This document shows, one piece after another, positions 8,829-15,322 of a stretch of 64,000 nt of DNA. The stretch comes from Anatilimnocola floriformis. Lineage in GTDB: Bacteria > Planctomycetota > Planctomycetia > Pirellulales > Pirellulaceae. The notes under the pieces were generated by a model. That model searched no databases and had not been told where the DNA came from. It saw only the letters and a list, made by a program, of their open reading frames with translations. The DNA lies in assembly GCF_024256385.1 (NCBI RefSeq), contig NZ_JAMLFW010000001.1, forward strand, positions 4,154,001 to 4,218,000. Reading direction: 5' to 3'. The translations under genes were made by a program, and so were the position numbers. Every line of letters begins with the position of its first letter. Position 1 is the first letter of the stretch.

Positions 8829-9833
8829 ATGAACGGCAACCCCGTCCTCGCTCTCAAGCAAATGATCACTGGCTATTGGACTTCGCAGTCGATCTACGTC
8901 GCTGCGAAACTCGAATTAGCTGACAAGCTCGCCGCCGGTGCGAAATCCGCTGCGGAACTCGCAACCGAAACGAAGACAAACGCTGGCGCGCTCTTTCGCT
9001 TGCTGCGGGCCTTGGCGAGCGTGGGCGTCTTCACGCAGCAAGCCGATGGCAAGTTTTCCAATTCGCCGTTGAGCGAACCGCTGCAGAAATCGGCTGCCGA
9101 TTCGCAGTGGGCGATGGCCGTGATGATGGGCGAAGAGCACTACGCGGCGTGGGGCGAATTGCTCTATAGCATTCAAACTGGCCAGGGGAGTTTTCGCAAA
9201 GTCTTCGGCGAAGGCGTGTTCGATTTTCTCGGCAAGCATCCGGAACAAGCCAAGGTGTTCGATGCCGCGATGACGAGCATTCACGGTGCCGAGACGCGGC
9301 TGATGATCGATGCCTACGACTTTGCCGATTGCCACACGCTATGCGATGTCGGTGGCGGCAATGGCAACACGATTGCTGAGGTGTTGAAACGCCAGCCGAA
9401 GTTGCAAGGCGTGCTGTTTGATTTGCCGCATGTCGTCGAACGGGCGAAAGCAAATCTGCAGCAAGCCGGCGTCGGCGATCGCTGTCAGTTCGTGGGGGGC
9501 AGCTTCTTCGAGCAGGTCAATGTGCAAGCCGATGTCATCATGATGCGGCACATCATTCACGATTGGGATGATGAGAAGTGCGTTACCATCCTCAAGAATT
9601 GCCGCGCGGCTTTGAAGCGTGGCGGCAAGGTCGTCGTGGTCGAAAGCGTGGTTCCCACCGGCAATGAACCGGGCTTCGTAAAGTGGCTCGATCTCACCAT
9701 GCTCACGATTCCCGAAGGGAAAGAACGGACGGCCGATGAATATCGCGAACTCTTCGCCGGGGCAGGACTGAAGCTCAACCGCATCGTGCACACTGCGGGC
9801 GAGCTTGACGTGCTCGAAGCCGTGCCGGCCTAA
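8829..9833 (+). CDS. SAM-dependent O-methyltransferase (family 2 type)
   Basis: A 334-residue protein with an N-terminal winged-helix dimerisation region (residues about 10-85) and a C-terminal Rossmann methyltransferase domain. The SAM-binding loop is LCDVGGGNGNTIAEVL, followed by LFDLPHVVERA and FVGGSFFEQV. The general-base region RHIIHDWDDEKC matches hydroxyneurosporene/acetylserotonin-type O-methyltransferases. The substrate cannot be read from sequence; small aromatic or polyketide-like acceptors are usual. It lies 23 bases after aguA on the same strand and may share that transcript without being functionally linked. Confidence 0.88.
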   Translation: MNGNPVLALKQMITGYWTSQSIYVAAKLELADKLAAGAKSAAELATETKTNAGALFRLLRALASVGVFTQQADGKFSNSPLSEPLQKSAADSQWAMAVMMGEEHYAAWGELLYSIQTGQGSFRKVFGEGVFDFLGKHPEQAKVFDAAMTSIHGAETRLMIDAYDFADCHTLCDVGGGNGNTIAEVLKRQPKLQGVLFDLPHVVERAKANLQQAGVGDRCQFVGGSFFEQVNVQADVIMMRHIIHDWDDEKCVTILKNCRAALKRGGKVVVVESVVPTGNEPGFVKWLDLTMLTIPEGKERTADEYRELFAGAGLKLNRIVHTAGELDVLEAVPA

Positions 9834-9847
9834 GGCCCGCGATCAAC

Positions 9848-10603
9848 TCACGGCGCGATTGCGAAATCGACAAACGCCGTCGTCGAGCGGAGCACGGTTT
9901 CATACCGCTCGGGCTGCGTGCGATCGGCCCAGCGGTAGAGATTGCCCTGGCCATCGCAGCCGTACAGACTGGCGTCGCGACCGAAGCGAAACGCAGTGAG
10001 CGCGACGGGCAGCGTTACGACGTGCTGCACGGGCGAGACGCTGATATCGTAAATCGCCGTTCGATTTCGCAGCGTGCCGACGAACAGCCGCCCCTCGACG
10101 ACATCGAACGCGCCCCACCAATCCTTGCCGACGTCGCCTTGCGAGAACGTGAGCACCGGCTGCGAAGTGCCGTCGGCGTTCAGCTTGTAGATGAATCCGT
10201 CTGGCAGCGGATTGTTGTTGATCGGCGTTTCCAGTCCGCTCCAGTAAAGCGTGCCATCGCGATCCGTGCGCACCTGCCGGGCCAGATAACCGCCGTGCTG
10301 AAAGACCCGTTCGCCGCGCGGCAGCAATTCCATCAATGAACGATCGAGCCCGCTCGCAAAGATGATCCTGCCGTCGCGGAGTGTGGTCACGCTCTGCACC
10401 CGCGGCGTGAGTTCCTGCGGCTGCCGCGCGTCACGCACAGCCAGCGTCCGTTCGCCCCGCTCATTGGCAATCAGGATTTTCCCGGGCCAGGCCCGTCCGT
10501 CGGCCAAGATGAAATCCTCCGCCGAGGCGAAAGGTACCCACATGGCCAAAAGACAACAGGCGATGAGGCAGCAAAGAAGCACGCGCAGGCAGAAAGAACG
10601 CAT
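9848..10603 (-). CDS. secreted beta-propeller-like hypothetical protein
   Basis: A 251-residue protein with a clear signal peptide (VLLCCLIACCLLAMWVPFASA). The mature part contains short repeated beta-strand units such as GRIIFASGLD, GTLYWSGLETP, GRLFVGTLRNRT and ASLYGCDGQGNLYRW, which resemble blades of a propeller (SMP-30 or NHL style). No catalytic motif was recognised. It is convergent with the methyltransferase gene, with only 14 bases between the two stops. Function unknown. Confidence 0.75.
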   Translation of the reverse strand: MRSFCLRVLLCCLIACCLLAMWVPFASAEDFILADGRAWPGKILIANERGERTLAVRDARQPQELTPRVQSVTTLRDGRIIFASGLDRSLMELLPRGERVFQHGGYLARQVRTDRDGTLYWSGLETPINNNPLPDGFIYKLNADGTSQPVLTFSQGDVGKDWWGAFDVVEGRLFVGTLRNRTAIYDISVSPVQHVVTLPVALTAFRFGRDASLYGCDGQGNLYRWADRTQPERYETVLRSTTAFVDFAIAP

Positions 10604-10811
10604 ATGAGGATCCTGGTTTTGTCAAATGACAAGTCGCGAAAAGCAGCTGAGCGTTTTGGCTCGGCCTAACAGAAACTCTAGGTCACGAATCGGCCTGGGG
10701 TGGCGAATATTTTGGTGAGCCTCGGCGTCATTCGGCCAGCGCTTGCGGAGCGAACGACGACAATGTGGGTTACAATACGGGCGTTACTCGCAAATAATCG
10801 GAGCCGCCGGC

Positions 10812-11336
10812 ATGTCGTTGCATTTTGGTACGAAGCTGATGGGAAAGGTCGATGACGTGCCGCGCATGGGGTACGTCGCGACGCAGTTCTTTCACGTCAA
10901 CTATCTGCCCCTCATTCCCACCGGCACTTACTTTGTGCTCGAGGAAACCGGCGACAACTTCCGCGGCGTCACGCTGCCGCTCAGTTTCAAAAGCATTCTG
11001 GTCGCCTGGCTGCGAGCGGCGCTGTTTCTCGGCTTCATTGGCACGGTGATCGGTTCGATCATCCTGTTTTCCGAGCACAAAACGCTCCCCGCCATCGGCG
11101 TGGGCATTGGCGGCGTGTTGATCGTCGCCCTCTTTTTCGGCACGTACTATCTGCCGTTCATTTCCCGGGCCAGCTATCACCGCGCGATGGACCTAGCTCA
11201 ACGAGTTGGCCTCAACGAGGAAGCCATTCTGATGCTGGAGGTCGCCTACGGCCGCAAAAGCGCCGCCGAAGCCGATCTGGAACTCGAGCAGATCGAAGCC
11301 CGGCGAGAATCAGCCGTGATGGCTACTCTCGAATAG
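10812..11336 (+). CDS. two-TM hypothetical membrane protein
   Basis: A 174-residue protein with a cytoplasmic-looking N-terminal half (MSLHFGTKLMGKVDDVP..), two hydrophobic helices near residues 60-85 and 92-115, and a charged, helical C-terminus ending in an EIEARRES-like acidic/basic stretch. The ATG at 10812 has GGAG about nine bases upstream and is preferred over an upstream in-frame start at 10743. The phrase QFFHVNYLPLIPTGTYFVLE recalls planctomycete membrane proteins of unknown function. No enzymatic motif was found. Confidence 0.7.
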   Translation: MSLHFGTKLMGKVDDVPRMGYVATQFFHVNYLPLIPTGTYFVLEETGDNFRGVTLPLSFKSILVAWLRAALFLGFIGTVIGSIILFSEHKTLPAIGVGIGGVLIVALFFGTYYLPFISRASYHRAMDLAQRVGLNEEAILMLEVAYGRKSAAEADLELEQIEARRESAVMATLE

Positions 11337-11711
11337 CCCCACCCTCTCGCCAGCAGCCCGCCCCACTTTCGGGGATCGCTTTTATAACAGTTATCGCAAA
11401 GTTTGTTTCGCCGAATCTGCTTACCAGCCAACAGCTTACGCCGAATTACTGTATTATCTCTATAACCTTTTATAACACTTTATAACGCCCTGATAACCAT
11501 CACTCGACGAGGTTATTCCTAGTTAATTGCCACATAATGCATAGGAGATAGCACGGCAGACTGCTGCCATTGCGGTGAATGAGATCGAACCGCAAGAAAT
11601 AGCTGACGGACGCCTGCCGAAGAGCAGCGGCGCATTTTCTGACAACCACAGCGTCAAAGAGCCAAACCAGGCAATAGTACACGTACGTACACTAATGTCA
11701 ATAGAGGTGGT
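11337..11711. other. AT-richer intergenic stretch at the left edge of the island
   Basis: No convincing gene. The segment is visibly more AT-rich than its surroundings and contains the phased TATAAC repeats described separately, plus a further TTTATAACAGTTAT at 11381-11394. Near 11676-11695 there is an ACGTACGTAC run. It may hold a promoter or protein-binding region for the island. Confidence 0.5.
11461..11497 (+). repeat. 10-bp phased TATAAC direct repeats
   Basis: TATAAC begins at 11461, 11471 and 11481, each ten bases apart (TATAACCTTT, TATAACACTT, TATAACGCCC), followed by TGATAACC at 11491. An outlying TATAAC lies at 11383. Spacing of about one helical turn suggests a multimeric binding site or iterons. 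No replication or partition gene is adjacent. Confidence 0.6.
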
Positions 11712-11729
11712 GGTCCATTATGTGGACCT
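11711..11729. repeat. left copy of 18-bp palindromic repeat
   Basis: The core GGTCCATTATGTGGACC (11712-11728) is a palindrome with 6-bp arms (GGTCCA/TGGACC) around TTATG. Its exact reverse complement occurs at 12995-13011, so the two copies face each other across about 1.27 kb. Confidence 0.7.
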
Positions 11730-11746
11730 AGCCAGGGAAGGCGGAA

Positions 11747-12058
11747 TTAAGGGGGCTGGAAACCGAAGCCTGAGTCGTCAGAGAAACGAAAGTCCAAGTC
11801 AGTTTCCCACGCTCCCGGCCTCAACTTCCGGTCGATCTGCTCCAGGGGCCAAAAGAAAAGGGCGGCGCGGTGAACGCCACAGCGAAAATGAGCGATCTCA
11901 CAGGGATTCTGAAAAGCAATCTTCTTGCTTCCCTTGATTGGTGTGACAGGCGAGAAGCCACCCGGCACAACCAGCGCCAAATAACTCCCCACATACAGCA
12001 CTGGCAGCACCAGCAGCACGATGGCGACAATCAGGGGTGCGCGGGATTCGCGTTTCAT
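11747..12058 (-). CDS. small membrane-anchored hypothetical protein (copy 1)
   Basis: A 103-residue protein beginning MKRESRAPLIVAIVLLVLP, with one N-terminal membrane segment and a short soluble tail containing FFWPLEQIDRKLRPGAWE. The start at 12058 avoids an unlikely five-residue extension. A second, broken copy of the same family lies at 13038-13292, which supports this ORF being real because APLIVAIVLL, LPVLYVG, VPGG and FWPLEQ-DRK-RP-AWE are conserved between them. Function unknown. Confidence 0.65.
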   Translation of the reverse strand: MKRESRAPLIVAIVLLVLPVLYVGSYLALVVPGGFSPVTPIKGSKKIAFQNPCEIAHFRCGVHRAALFFWPLEQIDRKLRPGAWETDLDFRFSDDSGFGFQPP

Positions 12059-12077
12059 GCCGGCTCTGCCCAATAAG

Positions 12078-12362
12078 TCAGTTCACCGCCGATTTCTGCG
12101 ATAGTAGCTGCGAGAGCATCGCAAGGTCAGCCTCTAACTCTTTCGCCGCGTCGGTATAGCCAGCATCCGTTGCTGGTTCGATGGTCCCCTCTATCTCTGT
12201 AACCAACTCCAGAGCAATCTTGGTGTCAAATTTTTTGGCAAGTAGGCCTGCCCTTGTGTGCAGGTATCCGCAGCGTACCAGCAGCTCATTGCGGCGAAAG
12301 GCATCTGACCAGCCCGGTTCTTTGTGCCACGCCTGCCTGCGTCTCTTGGGCTGATCACTCAT
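12078..12362 (-). CDS. hypothetical protein, 94 residues
   Basis: A small, charged, probably helical protein beginning MSDQPKRRRQAWHKEPGW and ending SQLLSQKSAVN. No family was recognised. The ATG at 12362 is chosen; an extended reading from 12479 would overlap the next small ORF and adds an Arg/Ser-rich segment that looks non-coding. It lies 19 bases upstream of copy 1 on the same strand, so the two may be cotranscribed. Confidence 0.5.
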   Translation of the reverse strand: MSDQPKRRRQAWHKEPGWSDAFRRNELLVRCGYLHTRAGLLAKKFDTKIALELVTEIEGTIEPATDAGYTDAAKELEADLAMLSQLLSQKSAVN

Positions 12363-12414
12363 CTCGAAAATCCTACTCCCGCACAATCGTACTGAGCGCC
12401 ACGCCCACCGCGTC

Positions 12415-12564
12415 CTACTTGTCTTTGATGCCAGCCTTTCGGCGTGCGCGGTTAAGCAGCCCAGTGATCCAATATTCAAATTCGTCGAAACTATCCTTGC
12501 TCAACTCATCTGGCCAGAGCAACACAACCTTGCCTTCATCAAGGCGATATTCAACCTTCACCAT
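12415..12564 (-). CDS. hypothetical protein, 49 residues
   Basis: A short reading frame starting MVKVEYRLDEGKVVLLWPDE and ending ARRKAGIKDK. The composition looks like a folded alpha/beta mini-domain, unlike the other frames. The frame stays open upstream without an ATG to about 12635, so the true start could be further out. It is 52 bases upstream of the 94-residue ORF on the same strand. Moderate-to-low confidence. Confidence 0.35.
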   Translation of the reverse strand: MVKVEYRLDEGKVVLLWPDELSKDSFDEFEYWITGLLNRARRKAGIKDK

Positions 12565-12623
12565 CTTGGCCTTGTTTTCATCTTCCTGATCGGTCCCAAG
12601 AGCGCCAAGCCCCTCAGCGCCAC

Positions 12624-12681
12624 GCGATAGGTGACAACTAGTCTCCTATCGCCAGCCCCGCGAACTCTAGCGGGGCTTTTT
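12624..12681 (+). ncRNA. possible small RNA: hairpin followed by intrinsic terminator
   Basis: Hairpin 1 pairs GCGATAGG (12624-12631) with CCTATCGC (12645-12652). Hairpin 2 pairs AGCCCCGC (12654-12661) with GCGGGGCT (12670-12677) and is followed by TTTTT, a textbook plus-strand terminator. No plus-strand gene lies upstream: the neighbouring ORFs run on the minus strand. A short independent transcript ending here is therefore possible. The promoter was not identified. Confidence 0.4.
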
Positions 12682-12703
12682 CGTGCGCGGATAGAATGGG
12701 CTC

Positions 12704-12967
12704 ATGAAAATCCACTTGCGAGATTTGTTCTGGGCAGTTTTGGCTATTTCGCTTGCCGTAGGCTGGTTCGCAGATAACAGAAATTTGCAAGCAATTGTGA
12801 ACTCGCAAGCACACGACAATCAAACAATCAACGCCAAGTTCCAGGCAGTCGCTAACTCAATGCAAGAGACGCTTCAGGCGCATAGGGCGATTGAGAGGGA
12901 TACCATATGGAGAAAGGCCCTAAACCCGTGCCCATGCTGCGGACAGGAAATGCGAAAGCAAGATTAG
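12704..12967 (+). CDS. small one-TM protein with CPCC motif
   Basis: An 87-residue protein starting MKIHLRDLFWAVLAISLAVG, the short N-terminal membrane anchor typical of many planctomycete hypothetical proteins, followed by a helical region and a C-terminal NPCPCCGQEMRKQD. The cysteine cluster could bind metal. It begins 22 bases after the hairpin-terminator pair. Function unknown. Confidence 0.6.
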   Translation: MKIHLRDLFWAVLAISLAVGWFADNRNLQAIVNSQAHDNQTINAKFQAVANSMQETLQAHRAIERDTIWRKALNPCPCCGQEMRKQD

Positions 12968-12994
12968 CGGCGTCGATTTCGGCACTAAAAATCG

Positions 12995-13012
12995 GGTCCA
13001 CATAATGGACCA
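12995..13012. repeat. right copy of 18-bp palindromic repeat
   Basis: GGTCCACATAATGGACC at 12995-13011 is the reverse complement of the left copy at 11712-11728; one more matching base extends each copy. It lies 26 bases before the decayed copy 2 gene. Confidence 0.7.
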
Positions 13013-13037
13013 TCATCAATAGGTTTAATTCGGACCT

Positions 13038-13292
13038 CGCGCACCCCTGATCGTCGCGATCGTGCTGCTGCTCCTGCCGGTGCTATACGTGGGGATGTAC
13101 TTGGTGCTGCTGGTGCCTGGGGGAATATTCCGACATGATCCGCGGCGCGGAGGGATGTAGGACATCCTTGTGCATTACCGCTGGCTTAATCCGAGCGAAG
13201 AGGTAGCTTTCTGGCCTCTGGAGCAGCTCGACCGGAAGATCAGGCCAAAAGCGTGGGAGTTCCGTCCGTCCACAGAAGAATTCAAGGAGTAG
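13038..13292 (+). pseudogene. decayed copy 2 of the small membrane-anchored protein
   Basis: This frame reads RAPLIVAIVLLLLPVLYVG, then VPGG, an in-frame TAG at 13158-13160, then FWPLEQLDRKIRPKAWEF and a stop at 13290. It is clearly homologous to the 11747-12058 protein but has no start codon (a TAA sits at 13026-13028) and carries an internal stop. The downstream gene's Shine-Dalgarno sequence (AAGGAG) lies in its last codons. Confidence 0.65.
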
Positions 13293-13293
13293 C

Positions 13294-13821
13294 ATGCTTC
13301 CTAAAAGCTTCTCGGTGCGAACGCTGCTGTTGTTGACGACGCTACTTTGTGTCGGGTTGGCAATCTGGACTTACCGTGCAAACAGGCAGAAGCGCTTGGT
13401 TGCCTCACTGCACGGTGTCGGCGCTCGCGTGGTTTACGACTACGTCATCGTCCCCCGTGGCGCCAAACTCGGGGAGCCGTTTTGGCTTTCGCGCAGTTTG
13501 GGCCAAGACTACTTTCACAACGTTGTTGGGGCCACTTTTTATCCCGAGCCGACAGAAGAAGCGGACGAGTTGATCAAGCTGCTCGACGATGCTCCCGGCA
13601 TCACAAGAATTGCCATCTGGACAGGTGCTAAAGGGCGAGCCTCAGTGTCTAGCAAAGAACCAGGAGGTCTCACGGATAAGGGCTTGGCACATCTGTTGGC
13701 GAAGCACCCCAACTTGGCGCACCTATCGCTCACAAGCGCACGATTGTCACCAGCCGGTGTTGAGCAGATGAAAAAGCATCCGACCTTAGTTTCGCAACAA
13801 ATCGATTTGGCCGGCAACTAG
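13294..13821 (+). CDS. membrane-anchored leucine-rich hypothetical protein
   Basis: A 175-residue protein with an N-terminal anchor (FSVRTLLLLTTLLCVGLAIW) and a soluble domain. The C-terminal third (LTDKGLAHLLAKHPNLAHLSLTSARLSPAGVEQM) looks like one or two degenerate leucine-rich repeats, as in other planctomycete proteins. GGAG lies four bases before the ATG. It follows the pseudogene directly. Function unknown. Confidence 0.7.
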   Translation: MLPKSFSVRTLLLLTTLLCVGLAIWTYRANRQKRLVASLHGVGARVVYDYVIVPRGAKLGEPFWLSRSLGQDYFHNVVGATFYPEPTEEADELIKLLDDAPGITRIAIWTGAKGRASVSSKEPGGLTDKGLAHLLAKHPNLAHLSLTSARLSPAGVEQMKKHPTLVSQQIDLAGN

Positions 13822-13880
13822 CTGGGGAATTTCAGACTGCGCCACTTAACCCCTCTGTCGGAAAACGCAGCTAGCGCACG

Positions 13881-13905
13881 AAAAAACGCGCGACAAAGTC
13901 GCGCG
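13881..13905 (-). terminator. intrinsic terminator of the DUF1571 gene
   Basis: CGCGCGAC-AAA-GTCGCGCG (13887-13905) forms an 8-bp stem. On the minus strand it is followed by six T residues (13886-13881), so it terminates minus-strand transcription arriving from the DUF1571 gene. Confidence 0.8.
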
Positions 13906-13912
13906 TCCCAAG

Positions 13913-13935
13913 CGCCGACGCTAACAGCGTCGGCG
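13913..13935. repeat. perfect 10-bp hairpin between convergent genes
   Basis: CGCCGACGCT (13913-13922) pairs perfectly with AGCGTCGGCG (13926-13935) around AAC. It has no T-run on either side. It lies between the DUF1571 stop and the terminator and may stabilise the 3' end. Confidence 0.6.
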
Positions 13936-13956
13936 ATTCAACAAACCCGATCCGAA

Positions 13957-14862
13957 TTAGAACTTGTAGTTCGGATTTTCCGGATCAAAGTCCGCATCGG
14001 TCAGGCCGGGATTCAGCTTGATATCGAGGTAGGTGTATTCCTCGAGCACCGGACCCAGCTTGTCAGCAGCGTCGGTCGGCCAGTGGTAGGCCGCGTAGCG
14101 AACCGGCAGCTTCGTTTCGTCGTCGATAAAGATCTGCGCGATGTGGAATTCGAAGTGCGGCCGGGGCACCGGATGGCGGACTTGCAGCACGGTGCAGACG
14201 CGTCCGTTGATCTTTGCGCCGGGTTTGAATTCGACTTCGCACTCGGCGTGCTTTCGTTCGCGGGCGCCACGTTCGAGCAGTTTGAGAACCAGGTTCTCGA
14301 TGCCGATGTCGCTGATCGGGTGCAACTGGCCACGCATCGCGAGGATGCCGTTGGGGTCGAGCCACACCGTCGGCAGGAAGCCGCCCGTCGGGCCGCCTTC
14401 GTGGGCTCGCATCTTGTTGTTGTTTTTGCCTTCGACCCAAATCGCTTCGCGACCCTTGGCCGAGTCCGGTTTGACGAACTTCAGATAAACCGAGAGGGGC
14501 GCGGTGAGTTTGCCGTCGACGATCTTGCGGTTGCGGACCTTGGCTTCCATGAATTCATGAACGCCGAGCTTGCCGTTCACCCGTTCGCGCTTAACGATCA
14601 GCGTGGTGTAGTCGACCACGTCGCGCTGAATGTTGACCAGCGTGTCTTGGGCGATTTTCAGGGCCGGATCGAGCGGGTGGGAATCGAGGGGCACGGCGAT
14701 GCCGGCAGCAGCCCCTTCGGGATTCTTGGCAACGCGGAAGACGGGCTCTTTGAGCTCCCCTTCTTGCGCGATGGCCAGGGCAGCACTCAAGCTGCTGAAG
14801 CCCAGAGCTTGCAAAAACATCCGCCGGGCATTCAGCCCACGAGGGAGCGAGTTGTCAGCCAT
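13957..14862 (-). CDS. DUF1571 domain protein with Tat-like signal
   Basis: A 301-residue exported protein. The N-terminus contains LNARRMFLQALGFSSLSAAL, a Tat-like signal. The rest matches DUF1571: LVNIQRDVVDYTTLIVKRER, EAKVRNRKIVDGKLTAPLSV, WVEGKNNNKMRAHEGG and the C-terminal LEEYTYLDIKLNPGLTDADF. The ATG at 14862 is selected because AAGGAGA lies eight bases upstream. The lipocalin-like fold suggests ligand or lipoprotein carriage, which is inference. It is followed by a clear terminator. Confidence 0.85.
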   Translation of the reverse strand: MADNSLPRGLNARRMFLQALGFSSLSAALAIAQEGELKEPVFRVAKNPEGAAAGIAVPLDSHPLDPALKIAQDTLVNIQRDVVDYTTLIVKRERVNGKLGVHEFMEAKVRNRKIVDGKLTAPLSVYLKFVKPDSAKGREAIWVEGKNNNKMRAHEGGPTGGFLPTVWLDPNGILAMRGQLHPISDIGIENLVLKLLERGARERKHAECEVEFKPGAKINGRVCTVLQVRHPVPRPHFEFHIAQIFIDDETKLPVRYAAYHWPTDAADKLGPVLEEYTYLDIKLNPGLTDADFDPENPNYKF

Positions 14863-15322
14863 CCGCAAAATCTCCTTGCCAAGGCGTCGGTTGGGTGCGT
14901 GCCTGAGCACGCGGCATCCAGCCGATCACTGCATTCTTCCTTGATATGCCAGCCGTGGGAGCCGCCCGTGGGGAGGAGGCAACCTGACGAACCCTCACGC
15001 TCCGCTACGTGAAATTGGGTTGACCGCGTGACTTACGTAATTCATCGCCGCAGCGGGAACTCGAAATTCACAAAGTCAACCGCACGAATTGCGGATTCTG
15101 TTGCTTTGCTGCCACTGACCTACCAGCAGTCGGCAAAGCCCATACATTTTACCGCGAGGCACGGATCGGGGCGAGAGGAAAAGGAGAGCTAATCGGCGGT
15201 GCCCGATGAACGTGCTGGATAGTGTGCCCCACAACCTGTGACCTGAATACTTCAACTTTGGGGCTCGCCTACGTTACGATAGGTGCTGCTCCATCCTCTC
15301 CCTTCCCGCGAAGTTCGTCATC
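14863..15322. other. 460-base intergenic region, no gene seen
   Basis: A divergent spacer between the DUF1571 gene and the LamG-DUF1549 gene. Neither strand shows a convincing frame. It presumably contains both promoters; no palindrome or repeat of note was seen. Confidence 0.5.

Noticed and set aside
11575-11937. Plus-strand frame of 120 codons across the left palindrome
   Set aside because: Its second half is antisense to the small membrane protein that has a homologous copy nearby; composition is Ser/Arg/Lys-rich and without domain features.
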